Below are positions 1 to 11,404 of a stretch of 64,000 nt of DNA, piece by piece; position 1 is the first letter of the stretch; each line of letters starts with the position of its first letter. Below the pieces are notes generated by a model that had not been told where the DNA came from, ran no database searches, and saw nothing but the letters and a program-made list of their open reading frames with translations. The stretch is from the NCBI RefSeq assembly GCF_000004195.4, contig NC_030680.2, forward strand, positions 149,958,045 through 150,022,044, written 5' to 3'. A program made the position numbers and the translations under genes. The stretch is from Xenopus tropicalis. Its lineage: Eukaryota > Chordata > Amphibia > Anura > Pipidae.

Positions 1-616
1 TTGAAGCCATCTACTGTACATGGCAAAGCCTAGAACTTTTTGCAGGATTTGGATTCAGCCAATCAGAATTCTGGATGACCAAGTAGATACTTCAGATAAC
101 CAACACAACACCGTCCTGTCTCGCACACGGGTCCTTTGCTTTTTACAGTCTCCTTCTCATTAGCAGCTCATCCATAAAAACCCAATAACCTTTGGCAAAT
201 TGGCTCAGACCACCCTGTGCTATTGGGCCCTATGGGGCAACTGGCTCCTGTTCTAAAGGACCAAAGGCTTCTTCCACTAACAGGTGTGGAAATGATCCCC
301 CCCCCCCCCATATTGAGCAATGGGAGTCACTGGAGGATCTGTCAGCACTGTAACCCAACCTCAATACTTCATGTTTGGGCAACAAGGGGTCAAAAGAGTT
401 GGCCTGACCCGCTCTCGGTGCCATTTGTCACAGGGCGTTTGGTTTTACTTACTTATATAATGACAAGAACCCAGTTTGTGCAACATTCCTCTGAGCCTCA
501 TTAATCATATTACTTATATCTATTCCCATAGCAGCACTATATGGTTATGAACACAGATTTCTGCTGAGAGAGACTCATACACTGCTGGCTACGGAACTAT
601 GTGCCAACCATGCCTA
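1..616. other. non-repetitive sequence, no gene seen
   Basis: No exon of lrtm1 or cacna2d3 is recognisable here. Two overlapping short open frames (217-504 plus, 230-424 minus) are interrupted by a C-run and look random. Confidence 0.5.
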
Positions 617-1821
617 CACCCATATGTATAAATACAAATATACAGAGAAGGAATGTTCTGGGCACACAATAAGCTGTACCCCCATACTGTACTGTCTAAG
701 GGAAACACTATGGCACCTCCTACCCATATGTATAAATACAAATATACAGAGAAGGAATGTTCTGGGCACACAATAAGCTGTACCCCCATACTGTACTGTC
801 TAAGGGAAACACTATGGCACCTCCTACCCATATGTATAAATAAAAATATACAGAGAGGGAATGTTCTGGGCACACAATAAGCTGTACCCCCATACTGTAC
901 TGTCTAAGGGAAACACTATGGCACCCCCTACCCATATGTATAAATACAAATATACAGAGATGGAATGTTCTGGGCACACAATAAGCTGTACCCCCATACT
1001 GTACTGTCTAAGGGAAACACTATGGCACCCCCTACCCATATGTATAAATACAAATATACAGAGAAGGAATGTTCTGGGCACACAATAAGCTGTACCCCCA
1101 TACTGTACTGTCTAAGGGAAACACTATGGCACCTCCTACCCATATGTATAAATAAAAATATACAGAGAGGGAATGTTCTGGGCACACAATAAGCTGTACC
1201 CCCATACTGTACTGTCTAAGGGAAACACTATGGCACCCCCTACCCATATGTATAAATACAAATATACAGAGAAGGAATGTTCTGGGCACACAATAAGCTG
1301 TACCCCCATACTGTACTGTCTAAGGGAAACACTATGGCACCCCCTACCCATATGTATAAATACAAATATACAGAGAAGGAATGTTCTGGGCACACAATAA
1401 GCTGTACCCCCATACTGTACTGTCTAAGGGAAACACTATGGCACCTCCTACCCATATGTATAAATAAAAATATACAGAGAGGGAATGTTCTGGGCACACA
1501 ATAAGCTGTACCCCCATACTGTACTGTCTCAGGGAAACACTATGGCACCCCCTACCCATATGTATAAATAAAAATACACAGAGAAGGAATGTTCTGGGCA
1601 CACAATAAGCTGTACCCCCATACTGTACTGTTTAAGGGAAACACTATGGCACCCCCTACCCATATGTATAAATACAAATATACAGAGAAGGAATGTTCTG
1701 GGCACACAATAAGCTGTACCCCCATACTGTACTGTCTAAGGGAAACACTATGGCACCCCCTACCCATATGTATAAATACAAATATACAGAGAAGGAATGT
1801 TCTGGGCACACAATAAGCTGT
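617..1821. repeat. 104-bp tandem repeat, about 11.6 copies
   Basis: The unit begins near acccatatgtataaatac and repeats every 104 bp with few differences, mainly cctcct versus cccccct and aaatac versus aaataaa. The variants alternate in blocks, which suggests multi-unit duplication. The array breaks off at 1821 inside the unit. Confidence 0.95.
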
Positions 1822-2045
1822 ATTGCCAGTATTGGGGTTCCACTATATAACAAGAGTCGTTCCTGACCTGATCCCTATACAATTATCTCTATATGGGAAG
1901 CAGAGTAACAGATTTCCCAGATGTATTTTCACAGCCAAACATTTAAATTTTTGACCCGGAAGATGAAGTTTATTTTCTTTGGTTCCCAGAACAGGTTAAA
2001 GCCTCACTGTTATTATTTCTGTGGCCCCAGGTCAGAACCTCCAAA

Positions 2046-2892
2046 GCAGGGTACCCTACCCTATCCAAACTGCCCTCTCCTCCTACCCTATCCAAACTGC
2101 CCTCTCATCCTACCCTATCCAAACTGCCCTATCATCCTACCCTATCCAAACTGCCCTCTCCTCCTACCCTATCCAAACTGCCCTCTCCTACTACCCTATC
2201 CAAACTGCCCTATCATCCTACCCTATCCAAACTGCCCTCTCCTCCTACCCTATCCAAACTGCCCTCTCCTCCTACCCTATCCAAACTGCCCTCTCCTCCT
2301 ACCCTATCCAAACTGCCCTATCATCCTACCCTATCCAAACTGCCCTCTTACGCTACCCTATCCAAACTGCCCTCTTACGCTACCCTATCCAAACTGCCAT
2401 CTCATCCTACCCTATCCAAACTGCCATCTCATCCTACCCTATCCAAACTGCCATCTCATCCTACCCTATCCAAACTGCCATCTCATCCTACCCTATCCAA
2501 ACTGCCCTCTCCTCCTACCCTATCCAAACTGCCATCTCATCCTACCCTATCCAAACTGCCATTTCAACCTACCCTATCCAAACTGCCCTCCCATCCTACC
2601 CTATCCAAACTGCCATCTCATCCTACCCTATCCAAACTGCCATCTCATCCTACCCTATCCAAACTGCCATCTCATCCTACCCTATCCAAACTGCCATCTC
2701 ATCCTACCCTATCCAAACTGCCATCTCATCCTACCCTATCCAAACTGCCATTTCAACCTACCCTATCCAAACTGCCCTCCCATCCTACCCTATCCAAACT
2801 GCCATCTCATCCTACCCTATCCAAACTGCCATCTCATCCTACCCTATCCAAACTGCCATCTCATCCTACCCTATCCACACTGCCCTCCCATC
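2046..2892. repeat. 27-bp tandem repeat, about 31 copies
   Basis: The unit is built on accctatccaaactgcc plus a variable tail (ctctcctcct, atctcatcct, ctcttacgct or atttcaacct). The period is a multiple of three and free of stops in two plus-strand frames, giving long artefactual frames through 1921-3006. A block ending in atttcaacct then ctcccatcct recurs about 190 bp later, showing a higher-order duplication. Confidence 0.95.
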
Positions 2893-4018
2893 ATTGCACA
2901 AAACTCAATGCACATCTTTGCAGTTGCCATGGCGACGCTGTTCAGTAAAAGTGTTCCCCTCATTAACAAAATTAGTGTTTTGATCTTGGGAATCAACTCA
3001 GAATAACTTAAACTAAGCTTAACTCTCTGCTATTATCCCGATGGCAACATGAATCGTTCTTCAACGATCTCGAAAGAGTCTTCAAGTCTTCCCGATTCCT
3101 ATTGAACCAAAACCTCCCTTAATTGTAACGATGTGCATAATAACGAGCATCATTCATCAAATATGGGGCAAGGGGCAAAGAGCAGGGAACCTTATCCCCC
3201 CTTGATACCCCCCTTAGAACTCTCAGAAAGGAGTGCAGGGATTGGGCTGCACAGAGACACCCCATGATTGGCCCGTTGCTTTGGTGCATCGGTTGGAATG
3301 ATCCGGGAGTATTGGGGGGACATTGGGTACTAGGGAGCCCTATGTAGGGAAGGTACAGCGCCCCCCCCCCCCTGCCCCCTAGGGCCACACTCTGCCTTGG
3401 ATTCCCATGAACGGCCCCTGTAGGCCTGAAACCTTCCCAGTATAATAGACTTTTCCTTTTCTTTGACTTTTACTTTGACTGCTTTGGACATTTTGACCCG
3501 GCGGAGATGTTGTCATTTGTCAGAAATCTGCATCTGCTCAATGTCCGACCGTTTCCCATCTGCTTCAGCTCGCAGTCAGTAATCTGACAAAATGATGGGC
3601 TTGGGCTGTAAATAAAAGGATCTAATATGACTGGAACCTGCCAAGATGGCAGCCCGGGGAGATTCCGACAGCTCCGGGGGAAGAATGATGGATCGTACTC
3701 GACACACGATATTCTGTTTTCTACTTAATTTTACTTGATTTACAGATTGGAAAGGATTAATAATCATTTCAGAGCAGAACTGCATATTTCATCTGGTTAC
3801 TGTATTTCCAATGGGTCTGAATACCCCATAACTCATGTTAAAGCTCCTTAGGGGACCGTCCCTTCATCTGCCCCAAGCCTGTCCCCTGGCTGATCCACTT
3901 TCTGGAATAAGATCATTGCCGGGTTTGGACTGAAGAAGAGATAGAGGGTTCCGTGGCTATAAGGGTGGGGCTGAACCTCATACGCCGGGGGGGTAGATTT
4001 ATTTCAACTGAAAGGCAA
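2893..4018. other. non-repetitive sequence, no gene seen
   Basis: No splice-bounded exon matches either gene. Short minus-strand frames at 3119-3388 and 3576-3785 have no recognisable protein character. Confidence 0.5.
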
Positions 4019-4879
4019 TACAGGTATAGGACCCGTTATCCAGAATGCTCAGGACCAAGGGTATTCCGGATAAGGGGATATGGATCTCCATACCTTAAGT
4101 CTACAAAAAAATCAATAAAACATTAATTAAACCCAATAGGGCTGTTCTGCCCCAATAAGGGGTAATTATATCTTAGTTGGGATCAAGTACAGGTACTGTT
4201 TTATTATTACAGAGAAAAGGGAATCATTTAACCATTAAATAAACCCAATAGGGCTGTTCTGCCCCCAATAAGGGGTAATTATATCTTAGTTGGGATCAAG
4301 TACAGGTACTGTTTTATTATTACAGAGAAAAGGGAATCATTTAACCATTAAATAAACCCAATAGGGCTGTTCTGCCCCAATAAGGGGTAATTATATCTTA
4401 GTTGGGATCAAGTACAGGTACTGTTTTATTATTACAGAGAAAAGGGAATCATTTAACCATTAAATAAACCCAATAGGGCTGTTCTGCCCCAATAAGGGGT
4501 AATTATATCTTAGTTGGGATCAAGTACAGGTACTGTTTTATTATTACAGAGAAAAGGGAATCATTTAACCATTAAATAAACCCAATAGGGCTGTTCTGCC
4601 CCCAGTAAGGGGTAATTATATCTTAGTTGGGATCAAGTACAGGTACTGTTTTATTATTACAGAGAAAAGGGAATCATTTAACCATGAAATAAACCCAATA
4701 GGGCTGTTCTGCCCCAATAAGGGGTAATTATATCTTAGTTGGGATCAAGTACAGGTACTGTTTTATTATTACAGAGAAAAGGGAAATCAGTTTTAAAATG
4801 GAGTCTATGGGAGACAGCCTTTCTGTAATTTGGAGCTTTCTGCATAATGGGTTTCCGGATAAGGGATCCCATACCTGTA
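4019..4879 (+). mobile_element. MITE family A, internally expanded with a 112-bp tandem repeat
   Basis: The left end TACAGGTATAGGACCCGTTA and the right end ggataagggatcccatacct followed by gta form imperfect terminal inverted repeats. Between them a 112-113-bp unit (aataaacccaatagggctg ... ttaaccatt) is repeated about six times. An unexpanded copy of the same family sits at 40778-41110 in the opposite orientation, with one unit's worth of this sequence. Confidence 0.85.
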
Positions 4880-4883
4880 TAAA

Positions 4884-5372
4884 AAAAATTTATTGATTGT
4901 ATGTAACCCCCACAGGATCCTATTGATTGTATATAATCCCCACAGGATCCTACTGATTGTATATAACCCCCACAGGATCCTACTGATTGTATATAATCCC
5001 CACAGGATCCTACTGATTGTATATAACCCCCACAGGATCCTATTGATTGTATATAATCCCCACAGGATCCTATTGATTGTATATAATCCCCACAGGATCC
5101 TATTGATTGTATATAATCCCCACAGGATCCTATTGATTGTATATAATCCCCACAGGATCCTACTGATTGTATATAATCCCCACAGGATCCTATTGATTGT
5201 ATATAATCCCCACAGGATCCTACTGATTGTATATAATCCCCACAGTATCCTATTGATTGTATATAATCCCCACAGGATCCTATTGATTGTATATAACCCC
5301 CACAGGATCCTATTGATTGTATATAATCCCCACAGGATCCTATTGATTGTATATAATCCCCACAGGATCCTA
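4884..5372. repeat. 30-bp tandem repeat, about 16 copies
   Basis: The unit carries ggatcctattgattgtatat followed by aatccccaca, with a BamHI site (GGATCC) in nearly every copy. Differences are limited to tact/tatt and taat/taac. It abuts the right end of the MITE ending at 4879, separated only by an A/T run. Confidence 0.95.
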
Positions 5373-6291
5373 TGGATTTATTCAAACCCTATGGTGCCCT
5401 ATTGCCTTATTAACCCTACGGTGTCCTATTGAGTTTCGACTATTGTGAAGAAATGATGTAAATTCCTCTGAAATACAATAATATCATATTAATGCCTTTC
5501 GCGTATAACTATTCAGCGCTGGGGCCGCATTGCGCCGCTTCTCATTGGCTGATTTTACTCTATTGAGAATAAAGATATTTGTGGCCCCCGATTATTTATT
5601 TGATAGGAAAGAAACAGAAAACTGCAGCACAAATTCCCCCAAATGGAGCCAATTGCTTAAATATTTCTGGCAGCAGTTTTTTCCCCCAGTGAATTAGATC
5701 CGAAAATTAAGAGCAAAACCAATTGATATGGACGTTATTTCAGTCTAAAGGGCAGATAAAATGCGCAGCTGTGTGGCCAGTGGGTTTTAACCCTTTCCCT
5801 GCCGCGTGCCTCTACCCGGGAGTCACATGACATGATACAGATGAAAGTGTGCGGCCCACCGGGTCTGCTACTCCAGATACCCCCAACCGCCCACTTACCC
5901 ACTTACAGCCCCCCCCACATGCGTACTTGGAGAGCAGCGATTGGGTCTGGGTGGCCGGGGTCAATAGGTTTTTGTTTTCCCAGTGTCCTGCCGGCCCAGT
6001 CCAACCCCGGACATGGCTAAAAAATGCACCCCAACTTTAGTGGTTATTAAAGTCAATTCCGTATTCGCAAACTAGAATTTTTGGAGTTTATATAGCACCG
6101 AAACATGAAAAATTCCGAGATATTTGCGTTTTTTTTTCCGTACAGGTTTTCGAGATTCCATGTGAGTTTATTCGATTTAGGAAAAACAAACTTGAATTTA
6201 CAAACTTGAAAATTGAGACATAAACCCATTAGTTTTGCTCATTCACACCCAGGCATAACAAATGGCCACCATTATCTTACAAGGTTTTTTT
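5373..6291. other. non-repetitive sequence, no gene seen
   Basis: No exon is recognisable. Overlapping plus-strand frames at 5832-6040 are proline-rich by chance. The segment 6060-6230 is AT-rich and resembles flanks of other interspersed elements in the window. Confidence 0.45.
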
Positions 6292-6905
6292 TTAAAGGAG
6301 AAGGAAAGGGATTTTGGTGTTTTACTGCCAATAGATTCGCCACATTATTGCCAGCTAGAACCCTATATTTAATCTGCAGAAAGCTTTACCTGTCTGAGTA
6401 ACAGCCCCAGAAGCTCCCTCAGTTTGTTTAAGATAGCAGCTGCCATTTTAGTTTGGTCTCAGTAGCTTCCTGCTGCAGCTCTGGCTGCTGGTAGCTCAGA
6501 TTACACAGCACAGTTGGGAGGGGGAGAGAGGAGAGATGGGAGGGGGAGCAGGAGAAGGGAGGGGGAGAGAGGAAAGATGGGAGGGGGAGAGAGGAGAGAT
6601 GGGAGGGGGAGCAGGAGAAGGGAGGGGAGAAAGGAGAGATGGGAGGGGGAGCAGGAGAAGGGAGGGGGAGAGAGGAGAGATGGGAGGGGGAGAGAGGAGA
6701 GATGGGAGGGGGAGAGAGATGGGAGGGGAGTAGGAGAAGGGAGGGGGAGGGAGTAGAGATGGGAGGGGGAGCAGGGAAGGGAGGGGAGAAAGGAGAGATG
6801 GGAGGGGGAGTAGGAGAAGGGAGGGGGAGCAGGGAAGGGAGAGGAAGATAGGAGCAAACTGAGCAGACTGGTGCCCATGCCCCAAAGGATTTTTCTGAGA
6901 GATAG
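6292..6905 (+). mobile_element. TTAA-ended MITE (TTAAAGGAGAAGG type) with an expanded purine array; right end missing
   Basis: The left end TTAAAGGAGAAGGAAAGG and the body (attcgccacattattgcc, aaagctttacctgtctgagt, gccattttagtttggtctca) match the complete copy at 14154-14635. The right third is truncated before the complementary terminus. Confidence 0.75.
6514..6851 (+). repeat. polypurine minisatellite (gagatgggagggggagagag)
   Basis: The plus strand is almost purely purine for about 340 bases, built from gagatgggagggggagagag and gcaggagaagggaggggg units of roughly 20 bp. Homologous but much shorter or differently arranged arrays occupy the same place in related elements at 14370 and 17413. 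It ends about 165 bp before the lrtm1 splice acceptor. Confidence 0.9.
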
Positions 6906-7015
6906 CACAAGGAAAACCACAGGCTTTTGGGGAGGACCCCTTTTGGTGTAAAACAGACTATTATGGATATTGCCACAAACATATATTAACCATTATTTCC
7001 CCATGTTTCCCCCAG

Positions 7016-7467
7016 GAGGATTCATCGACGAGGTGATCTGTAACAGTCCAGAAAACAGAAAGGGAAAGGATCTGCTTAAAATACCCTTCGAGATGTATAG
7101 AAGTTGCCCCCCCGTGGCAGCCCCGTTTCTCCTGGCTAATATCCACCACCATAATTCAGACTACAAAAACAACGGAAAGCACGGACACCCCACGGACGCC
7201 GCCGACGGCGGAAGCCTCCCCGAATGTGAGCCAAAATCCAAACCCCGGCCGGTCAGCTTACGGCACGCCATAGCTACGGTGGTAATAACCGGCGTCATTT
7301 GCGGGATCGTCTGCCTAATGATGCTGGCGGCTGCTGTTTACGGCTGCGCCTACGCGGCCATTATGGCAAAATACCAGCGACAACTCAAGGAGGTGGAGAG
7401 TTTGGCCCCGGTAGCTGAGAATGGGAGCCCAGAAGAGAAGGAACCACTTGATAGCTCTTTGGCTTGA
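7016..7467 (+). CDS. lrtm1: lrtm1 last coding exon (LRRCT end, transmembrane helix, cytoplasmic tail)
   Basis: LRTM1 is a single-pass membrane protein with extracellular leucine-rich repeats. This terminal exon starts after a pyrimidine-rich acceptor ending cccccag and enters in phase 1. It encodes about 150 residues. GGFIDEVICNSPENRKGKDL and a later SCPP are the last part of the LRR C-terminal cap with its cysteines. A low-complexity, His/Asn-rich extracellular linker follows. PRPVSLRHAIATVVITGV leads into one hydrophobic helix (about 7267-7341) with GIVCLMMLAAAVYGC, then a short tail ending EEKEPLDSSLA and TGA at 7465-7467. KSKPRP and LRHAIATV match LRTM1 rather than LRTM2. The exon with the signal peptide and LRRs is not in 1-7015, so it must lie to the left. 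The gene is nested in and opposite to cacna2d3. Confidence 0.93.
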
Positions 7468-8167
7468 TCCATTTCTAACTCGGGGGGGGGGGAGTCAAGA
7501 CAAAACTGATTAACTTGTAACTTTCCACTTTGGGAAACGAGATATTTACAGAAATGTAAGAGACTGAATATGGTTTTGATTTGGAGCTTGTGATATTGTA
7601 AACACAGGGGGGCTCGGCAGATCGGCGCGGCTTTATCATCGCTCATTTACACAACTGTCATGTTCTTACGCCCCATTCCCGCTAAGTAGTTCCGTTTAAA
7701 AAAAGATCTATTTGGGACCGGAGCAGCTGGTTTAGAATTTGTGGGAGTGCGAGGCTCCTGGGGGTCCCCCCGTCCCACCTGGCGCTCGTGCCGATTCCAC
7801 CGACGGACGATTTGAGTCGCCCCCAAAAGTCACGCCAGGATTCTCTCTCTTTTTGTTTTCTACATTCAACTGGAAACAAAAAGAAAGGACTAAAGGATAA
7901 ATGGAGCGAGACAAAGCGGAGAAACGGCACGGGGGGGGGGGGCAAAAGCAAAATGCCACCGGCATCGCTCCGACTCCCTGACCCAAATCGTTTAGAAGAA
8001 ACGACTGCGGAGTCGGCTGAAATATTCTGCAATATAACGTGGGGGTTTTGTGCTCATAGAAAAGCAAATGGCGTATCCCTTGGCGCAAGAGCTTTGGAAA
8101 AGGCTACGGAACGATGTTGCCCCCGGTGCCACCGGGATTTCAGGGTGGCCGACTTTTAATTGTACTT
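7468..8167 (+). other. lrtm1: probable lrtm1 3' untranslated region, proximal part
   Basis: This non-repetitive stretch follows the lrtm1 stop codon directly. I see no further coding potential and no convincing AATAAA within it. A candidate AATAAA occurs at 9088-9093, after the 45-bp array, so the 3' UTR may run through that array. The actual end cannot be decided from sequence alone. Confidence 0.4.
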
Positions 8168-9030
8168 TTAGGGACCCATTTACTACGGTTTTCTGAGAAA
8201 AGTTTGAATTGTTTTTTTTTTTTATGTTTTTTTCCCGAGATTTACGTATGTGTTTTTTTGGCCGTATACGATTGTTTCATTTTTTTTTTCTCGAAAAATA
8301 AGAGAAATGAACAAATATAAATCTTTGTGTGACTTTTTTTAAACTGACAAAACGTATGCCGAGAACCCCGAGTCCTATGGAGGAATAGAATAGTCAGTGA
8401 CAGCCTGGCCTTGGCCCATTTTCAAGGGGAAGTTAATCAAATCATTGTTTTCTATTTCACCCAGTTTCAAGGGGAAGTTAATCCCCTCATTGGTTCCTAT
8501 TTCACCCAGTTTCAAGGGGAAATTAATCCCATTATTGTTTTCTATTTCACACACTTTCAAGGGGAAGTTAATCCCATCATTGTTTTCTATTTCACCCAGT
8601 TTCAAGGGGAAGTTAATCCCATCACTGTTTTCTATTTCACCCAGTTTCAAGGGGAAGTTAATCCCCTCATTGTTTTCTATTTCACCCAGTTTCAAGGGGA
8701 AGTTAATCCCATCATTGTTTTCTATTTCACCCAGTTTCAAGGGGAAGTTAATCTCATCAATGTTTTCAATTTCACATATTCTCAAGGGGAAGTTAATCCC
8801 ATCATTGTTTTCTATTTCACCCAGTTTCAAGGGGAAGTTAATCCCCTCATTGTTTTCTATTTCACCCAGTTTCAAGGGGAAGTTAATCCCACCATTGTTT
8901 TCTATTTCACCCAGTTTCAAGGGGAAGTTAATCCCATCATTGTTTTCTATTTCACCCAGTTTCAAGGGGAAGTTAATCCCATCATTGTTTTTTATTTCAC
9001 CCAGTTTCAAGGGGAAGTTAAACACATGAT
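8168..9030 (+). mobile_element. interspersed element (family E) carrying a 45-bp array, copy 1
   Basis: The left part (gggacccatttactacggtt, ctgagaaaagtttgaatt, and later aaactgacaaaacgtatgcc then gaatagaatagtcagtgaca) aligns with 43674-44870, where a second copy also leads into a 45-bp array. The right boundary is uncertain because the sequences after the arrays differ. Confidence 0.65.
8421..9020. repeat. 45-bp tandem repeat, about 13 copies
   Basis: The unit is ttcaaggggaagttaatccc then atcattgttttctatttcac and ccagt. It is the same unit as the giant array at 44879-48135; the cccagt ending dominates here. Both strands are open in several frames because 45 is a multiple of three. Confidence 0.95.
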
Positions 9031-9310
9031 TGTTTTACATGAACAATGCACCAAAAATGGCTGCTGGAGCACTTCCTGTACATAAAAAATAAAGAGGATT
9101 CGTGGAAATGCACGGCCATTTAAATTTCTAGAATTTCTCGGCTCGAAAAAAAACATGGTTTCCAGACAATAAACGTAATATTTTCGTTCAACGCTACCAA
9201 CGTTACTGTGAGATGTAATAAATGCAAGAATGATCGTGTTTTTTTTTTTTTTAAATACCAAGTTGAGTTTATATGAGTTTCAAGGCCAGAAAAATTCTGC
9301 TTTTTTTTTT

Positions 9311-9654
9311 GCAATTGGTCTTCATTATTTTTTATAGCTATTGAATTATTTACCTTTTCTCTTCTACATCTTTCCTGCTTTCAAATGGGGGTCACTGACC
9401 CCGGCAGCCAAACCCTATTGCTCTGTGAGGCTCCAGTTTTATTGTTACTTTTTATTCCTTATCTTTCTATTCAGCCTCCTGTTCAAACCATTGTCTGGTT
9501 GCTAAGGTAAACAAGGCCCTAGCAACTAGATTCTGACATTCCAACCCGGAGAGCTCCAGAACAAAAAGTTAAATAGCTGAAAAACCAAAAAATAATAACG
9601 AACAATTGAAAAGTTGCATAGAACAGTTAACTTTAAGGTGAAGCACCCCTTTAA
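9311..9654 (+). mobile_element. MITE family B copy
   Basis: It contains the family core caaatgggggtcactgaccc and cctattgctctgtgaggctc, a gttgctaaggtaaacaaggc segment, and a right end ggtgaagcacccctttaa. Related copies occur at 10975, 24471, 25216, 27330, 37060, 53893, 59943 and 60425. Confidence 0.75.
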
Positions 9655-10974
9655 ACTAATAAGAGATTAGAAATATAGAAGGGGGGGGACGTGTGAATGA
9701 ATCCAGTCCATTTCTCAAGAGCTAATGGACCTGTTCTCCCCAAACTGGAATATATATATCAGTAAATATTGCCCTTTTACATCCTTTCCCTTGAGCCGCC
9801 ATTTAGTGATGGGCTGTGTGCTCCCTCAGAGATCAGCTGACAGGAAGTGATGCAGCTCTAACTGTAACAGGAAGTAGTGTGGGAGCAAAAGGCAGAACTC
9901 TGCCCATTCATTGGCTGATGGGGCCTAGCATGTATGTGTGCCTTGGCTTGTTTGTGTGCACTGTGACTCCTATGATCCCAGGGGGCGGGGCTTAGTACTT
10001 AAAATGGCAGTTTCCTATTTAGGATTACCCAATGGCACATACTGCTAAATAAGTATATTTATATGAAAATGGTTTATTTAGATGAAGCAGGGTTTTACAT
10101 ATGAGCTGTTTATGCAATATATTTTTATAGAGACCGACATTGTTTGGGGGTATAGTTTCCCTTTAATCTGATTGGATACAATGCAGTGTGCGAGTCAGGC
10201 GAGTGCGCGGGGCTATCTATAGTACAATATATATATATACATAGGAACATTCCGTGCCCCACATTCAAACAGCAGCTGCCGCCCTGTGACCTGATAACGT
10301 TACTCGCGCCGGCGGCTCAGTCACAAACAACACCCCCCCCCCCCTTCCCTTCATCAACACTTTCTGCCACTGAAATAATATTTTACTGCATTAAAGGACA
10401 AGTAAACCCACATTTGCTATGCACACCCCCAGTGCAATGTTTTGTTACTATGTCTAGTGATTGATTTAAGTCCCTGGGGGGGAGGGGGTGGTTAAAATTT
10501 GAGTAAAATGAGATTTACTTGACCTTTAAGGTGGATTATCACCCAGCCTGTAGGAAGCAAAGACAAAATGGGGAATAAATCAAGTTCAACCTGATCTCAT
10601 TCCCTGCCCTGGAATAACCCCTCGTGTCTATTATGCCCTCTTTTTTAAATCAACATTTTTCCCCCAAGGGGGGGTCTCCGTGTGGCTCGGCCACTAATCT
10701 CCTGTATCTGGAACTGCAAGAATCCCCTTTTCCTTGGAACTTCAGGAATTGGACTAAATCCGGGCAGGTAAAGGTTCCGGCTGAAACTGGAAGCCCAAAA
10801 GGTATGTGAAAGGGCAGCGGCAGAGGACACGGGGCAACTGGGAGCAACAACTGCGGAGGTGGCGGCTGGCAGGCAGCAGGGGATGACAGTCAGTGTGTGA
10901 CAGCTGCCAGGTACGTGGAACACTAGCGCCAGGTTCCTTGGGGAAGAGTTTAAAGTAACTTGGCCCAGTTGTTT
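9655..10974. other. mixed sequence, no gene seen
   Basis: The stretch holds fragments resembling dispersed frog repeats (for example attaaaggacaagtaaaccc near 10390 with gatttacttgacctttaagg near 10512, a possible small TTAA element). Frames at 10186-10464 and 10645-10923 have no recognisable protein character. Confidence 0.4.
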
Positions 10975-11404
10975 ACCTTTAAGTTAACTCTTAGTATATT
11001 ATAGAACAGCCAATTCTTAGCAATTTTTAAATTTTTTGAATTATTTCCCTTCTTCTTCTGCCTCTTTGCAGCTTTCAAATGGGGGTCACTGACCCCGGCA
11101 GCCAAACCCTATTGCTCTGTGAGGCTCCAGTTTTATTGTTATTGTTACTTTTTATTCCTTATCTTTCTATTCTGCCCCTCCCCTATTCATATTCCAATTT
11201 TTCATTAAAGCCCCCGCTGGTTGCTAGGGTAATTCAAACCCTGGCAACCAGATAGCCGCTGAAATAATTCCAAACTGGAGAACCGCTGAACAAAAAAGCC
11301 AAATCATTTGAAAGCCACAGGAAATTAAAAAAACGAAGACCAATAGCAATTTGTCTCAGAATATCAAGCTCTAAAGTTAATTTTAGGGTGAACCGCACCT
11401 TTAA
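10975..11404 (+). mobile_element. MITE family B, near-complete copy
   Basis: It runs from tacctttaagttaactctta to ttagggtgaaccgcaccttt then aa. The middle carries the same caaatgggggtcactgaccc core, a gttgctagggtaattcaaac segment and agaccaatagcaatttgtct. Confidence 0.75.

Noticed and set aside
1921..3006. 361-codon frame with LPYPNCPLL repeats
   Set aside because: It is a translation of the 27-bp array, and a second frame is equally open. Nothing in the flanks looks like a gene.
9088..9093. AATAAA as the lrtm1 polyadenylation signal
   Set aside because: It is possible but lies about 1.6 kb after the stop and beyond a transposon-borne array; sequence alone does not decide it, so it is mentioned only as a candidate.
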